From the NCBI GenBank assembly GCA_002449335.1, contig DKDL01000086.1, positions 1 through 15,834 of the forward strand: a stretch of 15,834 nucleotides of DNA, in the 5' to 3' direction. The DNA is from Succinatimonas sp. UBA6849 (lineage in GTDB: Bacteria; Pseudomonadota; Gammaproteobacteria; Enterobacterales; Succinivibrionaceae). Positions 1-7,014 of this stretch are shown one piece after another. The notes under the pieces were generated by a model that did not search any database, was not told where the DNA came from, and saw only the letters and a program-made list of their open reading frames with translations. Both the position numbers and the translations under genes were made by a program. How positions within the stretch are numbered: position 1 is the stretch's first letter; each line of letters begins with the position of its first letter.

Positions 1-1032
1 ATTTGGTAATGATTCAATGAATTTTCTTAAATAGCCCATTTGAGCAGAGCCTGGAAAATCAACACTGTCATACCAGTATGGAATGGTGTCATTCTTATAA
101 GCAGATGCTGCACTCTCAGGAATTACCTTGTTATCATCCTCAGGCTGTCTCATCTGCCAAATACCGTAGCAACCATAGGTAATACCACAACCTCCTGAGA
201 ACACTGACCAGTAAGCAGAACGCCTTACATGGAAATCAGTAAATCTTGAGCCACAATCCATTCTAGTAAATGAATATTCATTCATAATTGGATGAGATTC
301 ATAGCAAGGTTCTGCATCAAGCACAGGGAGATCTAATCTTTCATTATCAGACTTAGTATTTCTCCATGATGGATAACACTCACCCATGTGACCTGACTGC
401 CAGGTAATGAAATCTAGGTAATCATATGGATTTAACATATCGTGAATTGATCTACCACCTTGGGTATGAGCAGTAATTAGCTGATCATGACCTACCTGTT
501 CACGAATAGCCTTTGCCATATTTACGATTACAGCTTTTGACTCATCAGTAATATATGGTCTATCTCCACCTAAAATCCAAATCAGATCTGTGCCTTTTAA
601 TTTTTGGCTTAAATAAGTTAAAAACTTATAAGCCTTAGGAGCATCAAATACAGGAGCTACCTTTCCACCCCATTCTGGATTTGAGACAAAATATGATCCC
701 CACATAGGAACTAAGGCAATAAAGATACCTTTAGAATTAGCATACTCGATAACCTTTCTTACATAGTCAAAGTAGCTATCATTAACCTCTAGAGTATCTA
801 GATTTGAAAAAGGTAACTCATTTGTTGCTTTAGTAGGAGTATGAAGACCATCTAACTCTGCTACAGCCACTGCTTGAATTACATTAAAGCCTTTTCTAGC
901 TCTGTTGTCGATGAAGAACTTAGCCTCATCAAAACTTAACTTATGGAATAACTCCCAAGCTGTATCTGCTGTATAGAAGAAGATCTCTCCATTTTCCTTT
1001 ACTATCTTTTTGTTCTCAGTATGAAGTTTCAT
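1..1032 (-). CDS. GH140 (DUF4038) apiosidase-like glycoside hydrolase, N-terminal 344 residues
   Basis: Glycoside hydrolase with a TIM-barrel of the DUF4038/apiosidase-like family; the 3' end lies outside the window. Starting at the ATG ending at 1032 (AGGAG 7 bases upstream), the frame is open to position 1. Family stretches are FYTADTAWELFHKLSFDEA (20-38), KGFNVIQAVAVAELDG (47-62), LIWILGGDRP (150-159), HTQGGRSIHD and DAEPCYE (239-245). Asp157 in GGD and Glu241 in AEPCYE are the likely catalytic acids, by analogy with the Bacteroides enzyme BT1012 that removes D-apiose from rhamnogalacturonan II. The protein begins MKLHTENKK with no signal peptide, so it should act in the cytoplasm on a substrate imported by the symporter. 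The family is clear; apioside specificity is supported by the pathway genes but not proven. Confidence 0.82.
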   Translation of the reverse strand, partial: MKLHTENKKIVKENGEIFFYTADTAWELFHKLSFDEAKFFIDNRARKGFNVIQAVAVAELDGLHTPTKATNELPFSNLDTLEVNDSYFDYVRKVIEYANSKGIFIALVPMWGSYFVSNPEWGGKVAPVFDAPKAYKFLTYLSQKLKGTDLIWILGGDRPYITDESKAVIVNMAKAIREQVGHDQLITAHTQGGRSIHDMLNPYDYLDFITWQSGHMGECYPSWRNTKSDNERLDLPVLDAEPCYESHPIMNEYSFTRMDCGSRFTDFHVRRSAYWSVFSGGCGITYGCYGIWQMRQPEDDNKVIPESAASAYKNDTIPYWYDSVDFPGSAQMGYLRKFIESLPN

Positions 1033-1046
1033 TTGTCTTCTCCTGT

Positions 1047-2411
1047 TTATTCCTTAGAATCAGCAGCTGCATTTAACTCTTTGTACTTGTCGCATACATC
1101 AGCTTCTAGCTTGTAGAACTTGAAGACGATAGCTGCTAAGAAAGAGAACACTGCTGGTAAGATTGCAAAGAGTAAGAAGAAGCAGAACTTCTGAGAATCT
1201 GTTACAGATTCAGCAGCCTTATCAGGATTGTAATCATAGAAAGCTAAGATATAACCTAATAATGCACCGCCTAAAGCTAAACCTAACTTAGTAGCAAAGA
1301 GCATACCGCCACTTAAAATACCGTTGATACGTACATGATCTCTGTAGTACTGATAGTCAGAGCAGTCAGCTACTGATGCCCAGATTAGAACACCTACTAA
1401 TTCACCAGCTAACAGTGACAGGAAGAAAAGAGCAACATTTACGATAACACTGTCAGTTGCAATCACACCTAAGATCACCATGAAGACACCAGCTAAGATC
1501 TGTGACCACATTAAGAATGATGATCTCTTCATTAAACGGTTCTTCAAGATGTAGTTAGCAATAAATGGAGCGATAACACCAGCTACTGAACCTGAGGTTA
1601 ACATGGTAGCTAAAATGTCATTACCACCTACGATAACATACTTAACAAAGTAAGCTGCAGCACCGAACTTTAAGGTGTTAACAATCATTACTAAAAGCTG
1701 ACCTGAACACATGATAAGAGCCTGTTCGTTCTTGAACATTAGCTTAATCTGTGTAAAGAAAGAGATTGAATCATCAATAGGAGTATTAACGCGCTCTTTA
1801 GTATTTGCATAGCATAATAGAACTAAGATTGCACAAGTTGCACCTAAGCCTGCCATTACACAACGGTAACCGATAACTTCATTGTCAAACATTGCAATTA
1901 AGCCTGGTACAAATAATGAGCAAACAATGTAAGCAATCTTATTTAGAGGAAAACGGATTGTGTTAATTGAAATTCTTTCCTGTGAATCATCTGAAATAGC
2001 ACCTAATAAAGAAACATAAGGTACCATCACACAGGTAACTGATAGGGTTAAGAAAATATAGGTAATGTAAGCATAAATTGCTCTACCAGTCTCTGATAAA
2101 TCAGGGCTGAAGAATAAAGCAGCACAAGATAAACCATAAGGAATAGCAGCAAACAATAACCAAGGACGATAACGACCTCTTACAGATTTAGTTCTATCTG
2201 AAATCATTCCGCATAAAGGATCTGAGATAGCATCGATAAATCTAACTGCTAAAAATAAAGTACCCATCACAGCTGGATTTAACTTAAATACATCTGTATA
2301 GAAAATTGTTAAAAACATCATGGTAAAGCCCATGAAAATATTCATGGAGGCATCACCTAAGCCATAACAGAATTTTTCTCTGAAAGACAATTTTTCAGTT
2401 GTAGTATTCAT
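1047..2411 (-). CDS. GPH-family sugar:cation symporter (MelB/XylP/GusB type)
   Basis: Inner-membrane importer of 454 residues with about twelve hydrophobic segments. Marks of the glycoside-pentoside-hexuronide:cation family are YGLGDASMN at the start, RFIDAISDP with Asp60 and Asp64 (counterparts of the cation-site Asp pair of MelB), and SDRTKSVRGRYRPWLL in the cytoplasmic loop after it. GAGG lies 8 bases before the ATG. Only 14 bases separate it from the apiosidase-like gene, so they form one unit. Family members carry pentosides and small glycosides, so it probably imports an apioside that the next gene product cuts; free apiose is the alternative. Substrate is inferred. Confidence 0.87.
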   Translation of the reverse strand: MNTTTEKLSFREKFCYGLGDASMNIFMGFTMMFLTIFYTDVFKLNPAVMGTLFLAVRFIDAISDPLCGMISDRTKSVRGRYRPWLLFAAIPYGLSCAALFFSPDLSETGRAIYAYITYIFLTLSVTCVMVPYVSLLGAISDDSQERISINTIRFPLNKIAYIVCSLFVPGLIAMFDNEVIGYRCVMAGLGATCAILVLLCYANTKERVNTPIDDSISFFTQIKLMFKNEQALIMCSGQLLVMIVNTLKFGAAAYFVKYVIVGGNDILATMLTSGSVAGVIAPFIANYILKNRLMKRSSFLMWSQILAGVFMVILGVIATDSVIVNVALFFLSLLAGELVGVLIWASVADCSDYQYYRDHVRINGILSGGMLFATKLGLALGGALLGYILAFYDYNPDKAAESVTDSQKFCFFLLFAILPAVFSFLAAIVFKFYKLEADVCDKYKELNAAADSKE

Positions 2412-2460
2412 ATATCTTGCCTCAAAAGGTTTAAGGAATTTTGTTATGGTAAGTATAGAA

Positions 2461-2493
2461 ATGATCGATTTTGTAGAATTGTGAGTCGATCAT
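2461..2493. promoter_or_regulatory. Inverted repeat ATGATCGA-N17-TCGATCAT, likely operator
   Basis: Two perfect 8-bp arms separated by 17 bp, so centre to centre they are 25 bp apart. The element covers the region just upstream of and into the -35 area of the inferred symporter promoter. It has no U-tract and is unlikely to be a terminator. The adjacent ROK regulator is the obvious candidate ligand, although the arms do not look like the AT-rich NagC/Mlc operators. Confidence 0.5.
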
Positions 2494-2524
2494 AATTGTT
2501 TTTCAGCGAACTAAATACCCAGAT

Positions 2525-2546
2525 AAACTTGATATAAATCACATTT
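2525..2546. promoter_or_regulatory. CRP-like site upstream of the symporter gene
   Basis: On the minus strand AAATGTGAT-N4-ATCAAGTTT agrees with the 22-bp E. coli CRP consensus at 18 positions, with one half (TGTGA) perfect. Its centre is about 90 bp before the inferred transcription start. Confidence 0.5.
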
Positions 2547-2585
2547 TGTTATCAAAGACAAATCGACTCTGCTTGAAAAATTTGC

Positions 2586-3650
2586 CTAATATGCATCCAT
2601 AGATTTGACCAGATCCTCAAGATTTCTCTTTTGCATTTGAGGATTTAGCACATCTACTAAGGCATCAAAACTTAAATAAACAAGCTCCAGAAAATGCTGT
2701 TCAATTTCCTGTCCCCGATATTCAAGTTGGATCTTTTGTAAGAGTGGATCTTTTTGCTCTTTTAGCTCTAAAGATGCCTGATAAATGATGTTTAAATGAT
2801 TGTCCAAACAGCTGCCAGCTAAGATCACATGATTGATGTTGTATATAGGAGCAATTGCGTTAATTGCAAAGAGTAAGGCTTCTTTTGTATGTTCTCCAAA
2901 CTCACCTAATGATTTTTCAAAACCATATTTAAAAGGGAGATGAGAACATTCAGGAAATGAATTATTTCTGCCTAATAGAAGCTGATTATTTAAAAAGATA
3001 CCTAAAGCTACCGAACCTTCGCCACAGGATAGAACCATAGCATTGTCAGTATTCAGATCTTTAGCATGCAACAAGGACAGCATATGACCATAAGCATAGT
3101 TGTAGACAAAGCATCTAATACCGATTGCATCTCTTAGCATCTTTGCAAAGGTAATATTCTCATCCTTTAAAAGGTTGTTTCGGTACATTATGCCGTTTTC
3201 ACCTTGTTCGATGGTAGCCTGTGTTGCAATTACAATTGAGAGAATTGATTTTTTGTCACTAAGATAGAGTTTAGCAAACTCATCTATGCAGTCATTTAGC
3301 TCTTTTATAAAAACAGCTGCTGAACCAGTTTGAGGTAAATCCTTATAAGCAATCTCCTCAGTTAAACCATAGGCTAAAAGGTAAGCTCTAAACTTCCAGG
3401 AGGTATGGATCACTAAGACTGAACAGTACTGAAGATTATGTGTAATAGTTAAATTTTGACGAGGACGACCTTGCTCTTGAGCATATTCTGAGTTATCTGA
3501 TCTTTTTATAATTCCAGGTGTCACAAGGTTAGACACCAACTTGTGCATATGAGACTTTGAAAAACCTAACTGTTCACATAGTTCTGCCTGAGAACATGGC
3601 TTTCTGTGTAAGATTTTGAGAATTTGACATAATGGATTTACTTCATTCAT
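2586..3650 (-). CDS. ROK-family transcriptional regulator
   Basis: Predicted sugar-responsive repressor of the NagC/Mlc type, 354 residues from the chosen start. A winged helix-turn-helix occupies about residues 5-70 (CSQAELCEQLGFSKSHMHKL, then GRPRQNLTIT). A ROK domain follows (LSCGEGSVALGIFLNNQLLL at 208-226; PECSHLPF near 233-240). The domain is degenerate: the DxGGT phosphate motif reads HTSW and the Cys cluster that binds zinc in NagC/Mlc is absent, so it is not a kinase. The start is the ATG ending at 3650, with GAGAGG 7 bases upstream; in-frame ATGs up to 3686 lie in or at the edge of the terminator-like hairpin and lack a ribosome binding site. It probably controls the symporter/apiosidase pair and perhaps the main operon. 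Confidence 0.82.
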   Translation of the reverse strand: MNEVNPLCQILKILHRKPCSQAELCEQLGFSKSHMHKLVSNLVTPGIIKRSDNSEYAQEQGRPRQNLTITHNLQYCSVLVIHTSWKFRAYLLAYGLTEEIAYKDLPQTGSAAVFIKELNDCIDEFAKLYLSDKKSILSIVIATQATIEQGENGIMYRNNLLKDENITFAKMLRDAIGIRCFVYNYAYGHMLSLLHAKDLNTDNAMVLSCGEGSVALGIFLNNQLLLGRNNSFPECSHLPFKYGFEKSLGEFGEHTKEALLFAINAIAPIYNINHVILAGSCLDNHLNIIYQASLELKEQKDPLLQKIQLEYRGQEIEQHFLELVYLSFDALVDVLNPQMQKRNLEDLVKSMDAY

Positions 3651-3664
3651 TGTGTAGCCTCTCA

Positions 3665-3701
3665 TTTGAAAAATAGGCGCAGACATATTTCATTCTGCGC
3701 C
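3665..3701 (-). terminator. Probable Rho-independent terminator of the ABC/catabolic operon
   Basis: GGCGCAGA and TCTGCGCC (3694-3701 and 3676-3683) form a perfect 8-bp GC-rich stem with a 10-base loop, and the transcript continues with TATTTTTC. It stands 62 bases after the kinase stop. An alternative is an operator for the ROK regulator next door, because the element is also symmetrical. Confidence 0.6.
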
Positions 3702-3763
3702 CAAACATCATGCACAAAGCATCAATATAGACAAACAATAAAACTCGAAAAACTATAGCTTTA

Positions 3764-5257
3764 CTAAATACCGTAAGCTATCGTAGCTTGTACTGCCTTA
3801 TGCCAAGACTTAATCTTTTCTTGACATACATCCTCATCACTTACAGGAGTATAGCTATTTGACACACTCTCCTCGTTGAGGATTGATTCGTCGTATATAC
3901 CCTGAGCGATAGCAGCCATGAAAGCTGCACCTTTTCCTGACAGTTCAGCATCAGTTGGAACCTTTACAGGTAATCTGCATAAATCAGATTGCATCTGCAT
4001 CAGGTAACCATTCTTAGTAGCACCACCGTCAACGTTAAGCTCAGTTACAGGAACTGCTGATGACTTTCTAATTAAATCTAGAACATCAGTTACCTGATAA
4101 GCGATTGAATCTAAAGCCGCACGGACTATTTCATTCTTTCCTGTTACTCTACTCATACCTAAAATAGAACCTCTTACATTTCCATTAAAGTATGGTGCAC
4201 CAAGTCCTGACAGAGCAGGTACGAAATAGCATTTATCATGAGGATTAGCAGCTTTTGCTAAAGCCTCAGTCTCTGATGGAGACTTAATTAACTTTAAATC
4301 ATCCTTTAAATAACTAATGATGCCAGCTGAATAGTTGATGTTACCTTCAAGGACATAAGTTGTCTTGCCAGCACGTCGCCAAGCAGCTGAATTTACTACA
4401 CCATGTAAACAGCTTGATACACTATCACCTGAGTTCATCATGATGGATGAACCAGTTCCATAAGTAGTCTTTACCTGACCACTCTTTAGACAACCATGAC
4501 CGAATAAAGCACCTTGAGAATCACCTATTGCAGCATGGATTGGTATTGCATGGGGCAATAAACCATCAAAATCTGTTTCGCCAAAATTAGTATCTGAATC
4601 TAAAATTGGAGGCAAAGCATCAACTGGTACTTTGAATAAATCACATAACTCTTTTGACCACTGTTGAGTTTTCAGATCCATAAGCTGGGTTCTAGATGCA
4701 TTTGATGGTTCTGTTGCAAAACTCTTTCCATGAGTTAAGTAAGAAATCAAAAATGAATCTATATTACCAATGCACAGATCATGCTCTGAAGCTGCTTTTA
4801 AAACCTCAGGGACATTGTCAACAAGCCAGGTGATCTTAGCTGCTGAAAAATACTCTGATAACTCTAATCCTGTGATCGTGCGAACTCTATTTGCTTTTGC
4901 TTTAACCTCATCTTTAGCTACAAAAGCAGCTCCTCTAGCACACTGCCAGACAATGGCATTGTATAAAGGTTTTAAAGAAGATCTTCTCCAAGCACCAACA
5001 GTTTCACGCTGTACAGAGATTCCAACTGTTTTTACTTTGTTCTTTCTATTAGAGTCCTTATCGAGCAGAGCTTTTACGACAGCAATGACATTTTTTCCGA
5101 TCTCGTTTAAGTCATGTTCTACATAACCCAGATCGTTAATAATCTGTCTGTGAGGCAGAGTCTCAATATCGAGCATTCTGCCTTCACCGTCAAAGAGCAG
5201 GGCTTTAGTACCCTGCGTACTCTGATCAATACCAAGGACTAAGTCATCCTTAGCCAT
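3764..5257 (-). CDS. aplK: FGGY-family sugar kinase; candidate D-apulose kinase
   Basis: ATP-dependent carbohydrate kinase of 497 residues related to glycerol and xylulose kinases. N-terminal phosphate loop GIDQSTQGTKA at 9-19; catalytic Asp246 in AAIGDSQGALFG; adenine-side segment TTYGTGSSIMMNSG at 264-277; the FGGY C-terminal signature NVDGGATKNGYLMQMQSDL. Start set at the ATG ending at 5257: GAGGA lies 8 bases upstream and the gene then overlaps the transketolase stop by ATGGCTAA; a start nine codons earlier lacks support. In the proposed pathway it makes D-apulose 4-phosphate. FGGY kinases are hard to assign by eye, so xylulose, ribulose or another ketose remains possible; the symbol reflects context. 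Confidence 0.82.
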   Translation of the reverse strand: MAKDDLVLGIDQSTQGTKALLFDGEGRMLDIETLPHRQIINDLGYVEHDLNEIGKNVIAVVKALLDKDSNRKNKVKTVGISVQRETVGAWRRSSLKPLYNAIVWQCARGAAFVAKDEVKAKANRVRTITGLELSEYFSAAKITWLVDNVPEVLKAASEHDLCIGNIDSFLISYLTHGKSFATEPSNASRTQLMDLKTQQWSKELCDLFKVPVDALPPILDSDTNFGETDFDGLLPHAIPIHAAIGDSQGALFGHGCLKSGQVKTTYGTGSSIMMNSGDSVSSCLHGVVNSAAWRRAGKTTYVLEGNINYSAGIISYLKDDLKLIKSPSETEALAKAANPHDKCYFVPALSGLGAPYFNGNVRGSILGMSRVTGKNEIVRAALDSIAYQVTDVLDLIRKSSAVPVTELNVDGGATKNGYLMQMQSDLCRLPVKVPTDAELSGKGAAFMAAIAQGIYDESILNEESVSNSYTPVSDEDVCQEKIKSWHKAVQATIAYGI

Positions 5258-6185
5258 GTAGTGCTTCCTCTGCTTTTGCTGCAATGCCTTCAGCTGTTAA
5301 GTGGTAGTACTCAAATACTTCCTTTGAATTACCAGTAATCACTGGAGCATCAGGTAGAGCCATGGTAATGCACTTACGAGGGCAATTCTCTGAAACAACC
5401 TGAGCTACCATTGAGCCTAAGCCACCAATAGGTGAGTGCTCTTCAACAGTAATTACAGCTTTAGCATTCTTAGCAGCTTCGATTACAGCATCTTTGTCTA
5501 AAGGCTTTACACAGTACATATCAAGAACTGTAGCTGAGATTCCTTTAGCCTTTAGAAGTTCAGCTGCTCTCTTTGCATATAGAACCATTTCACCACAGGC
5601 TACGATTGCTACATCATCACCCTTGCATACCCAGGTTGCTTTATCCATTTCAAATGGAGTGTCATCTTCTGAGTAAACAGGATCAACTGCATTACGTCCT
5701 ACACGGATGTAAGCAGGCTCATTATCTTTTACTAGAACTTCCATCAGTTTCTTAGTCTGATAGCAGTCTGATGGTAGATAAACTCTCATACCAGGAATTG
5801 AGCTCATGCAAGCAATATCCTGAGCTGAGTGATGGCTCATGCCTAAAGCACCATAACTTACACCACCTGAAATACCGATTAGTTTTACATTAGTATGTGA
5901 GTAAGCTACATCAACCTTACACTGTTCGTATGAACGAGCTGCGATAAAGCAAGCAGGTGACATAGGGAAAGTTCTCTTACCGCAACGAGCCATACCTGCT
6001 GCAATACCAACTAGATCCTGCTCTGCAATACCAACTTCGACAAACTGCTCAGGGAAGGCATTAGCAAATGGTGTAGCAGAAGCACTTCCGCGAGAATCAG
6101 AGCAAAGAACTACGATATCTTTATCTGTTTTAGCTGCATCCATCAATACGTTGCAGATCATTTGTTTATTTGCAATGTTTGTCAT
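5250..6185 (-). CDS. aptB: Transketolase, C-terminal (pyrimidine-binding) subunit, AptB type
   Basis: Second half of the split transketolase, 311 residues, to be paired with the preceding subunit. The Glu that activates the thiamine ring is Glu55 in VGIAEQDLVGIAAGMA; the ring-stacking segment is PACFIAARSYEQCK; MSHHSAQD (His118/His119) is an active-site loop; the last ~120 residues form the usual C-terminal domain. A strong GGAGGA, lying in the last codons of the N-terminal subunit gene, stands 6 bases before the ATG, which suits 1:1 coupled synthesis. The stop overlaps the kinase start by 8 bases. The function as apulose-4-phosphate transketolase is inferred from neighbours. Confidence 0.82.
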   Translation of the reverse strand: MTNIANKQMICNVLMDAAKTDKDIVVLCSDSRGSASATPFANAFPEQFVEVGIAEQDLVGIAAGMARCGKRTFPMSPACFIAARSYEQCKVDVAYSHTNVKLIGISGGVSYGALGMSHHSAQDIACMSSIPGMRVYLPSDCYQTKKLMEVLVKDNEPAYIRVGRNAVDPVYSEDDTPFEMDKATWVCKGDDVAIVACGEMVLYAKRAAELLKAKGISATVLDMYCVKPLDKDAVIEAAKNAKAVITVEEHSPIGGLGSMVAQVVSENCPRKCITMALPDAPVITGNSKEVFEYYHLTAEGIAAKAEEALHG

Positions 6186-6187
6186 AA

Positions 6188-7012
6188 CTAGTCCTCCAAT
6201 GCTCTTGTTGCTAAGTCTTTCTTGATTTGCTCATACTCTTCTGCTGAAGGTACATGGTGATGCCATGCTGCCTTATTCTCCATTACAGAAGATCCTTTAC
6301 CCTTGATAGTATTTGCAATCAATACGCTAGGCTTGCCTTTAACCATTCGAGCTTCTTCGAATGCACGAGCTAATTTTTCAATATCATTACCATCGTCAAC
6401 ATCAATTACATGCCAACCAAATGAATCCCACTTACGGTGTAAATCATCTAAAGCCATAACATCTTCAGTTGAACCTGAAATCTGTAGACGGTTTCTATCA
6501 ATAATTGCACATAGGTTGTCCAGTCTGTAGTTAGCACCAGACATTGCGCCTTCCCATACAGAGCCTTCAGCTAACTCACCATCGCCCATAACTACATAAA
6601 CACGGTTCTTGCTCTTGTTCATGCGCTCGGCAATTGCCATACCTACAGCTACAGGTAAACCATGACCTAAAGCACCAGAGTTCATTTCAATGCCTGGTAA
6701 CTTGTTATTTGGGTGACCGATGAACATTGAGCCGAACTGGCTGAACTCTTTTAATACTCTCTCAATTGGGAAGAATCCTTTCTCTGCTAAAACTGCATAT
6801 AAAGCTTCTACAGAGTGACCTTTACTCATAATGAAATGGTCATGATCTTTAGTATTGAAGTTATCTACTGAGATGTTCATCTCTTTAAAATAAAGAGTAA
6901 CTAAAGTATCCATAACAGACATATCACCACCGATATGACCGCCTTTACCATTTACAATCATGTCAACTACGTCTTGACGTAGCTTATAAGCTAATTTCTT
7001 TAACTCTTTCAT
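6188..7012 (-). CDS. aptA: Transketolase, N-terminal (pyrophosphate-binding) subunit, AptA type
   Basis: First half of a split, thiamine-diphosphate-dependent transketolase, 274 residues; a one-chain transketolase has about 660. It carries the cofactor-diphosphate motif GDG (143-145) with Asn174 as the far metal ligand, plus GKGGHIGG (His26), SKGHS (His66) and GHG (116-118) lining the active site. The candidate reaction is D-apulose 4-phosphate plus glyceraldehyde 3-phosphate to xylulose 5-phosphate plus DHAP. Split transketolases also act on other donors, so substrate is inferred from the kinase, isomerase and GH140-like neighbours. It starts 2 bases after the isomerase stop (GGAG 7 bases before the ATG) and ends 2 bases before the partner gene. 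Confidence 0.82.
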   Translation of the reverse strand: MKELKKLAYKLRQDVVDMIVNGKGGHIGGDMSVMDTLVTLYFKEMNISVDNFNTKDHDHFIMSKGHSVEALYAVLAEKGFFPIERVLKEFSQFGSMFIGHPNNKLPGIEMNSGALGHGLPVAVGMAIAERMNKSKNRVYVVMGDGELAEGSVWEGAMSGANYRLDNLCAIIDRNRLQISGSTEDVMALDDLHRKWDSFGWHVIDVDDGNDIEKLARAFEEARMVKGKPSVLIANTIKGKGSSVMENKAAWHHHVPSAEEYEQIKKDLATRALED

Positions 7013-7014
7013 TT

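Larger units (their letters stand above)
2412..2585 (-). promoter_or_regulatory. Regulatory gap before the symporter and apiosidase genes
   Basis: 174 bp without a gene. It holds a -10-like TATACT (2452-2457, minus strand) with only a weak -35 (AATTCT, 17-bp spacer), giving a start near 2445; an 8-bp inverted repeat just upstream; and a CRP-like site. ATCGACTC occurs once on each strand here (rc of 2483-2490 and 2562-2569). A weak -35 box fits an activator-dependent promoter. No terminator was seen after the ROK gene, so read-through may also supply the symporter. Confidence 0.5.

Noticed and set aside
4770..5126. 118-codon open frame on the plus strand
   Set aside because: It lies antisense to the FGGY kinase, which has clear motifs, and its protein shows no recognisable domain.
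5258..5284. Longer start of the FGGY kinase
   Set aside because: The ATG at 5257 has a good ribosome binding site, and family proteins begin shortly before the GIDQST motif.
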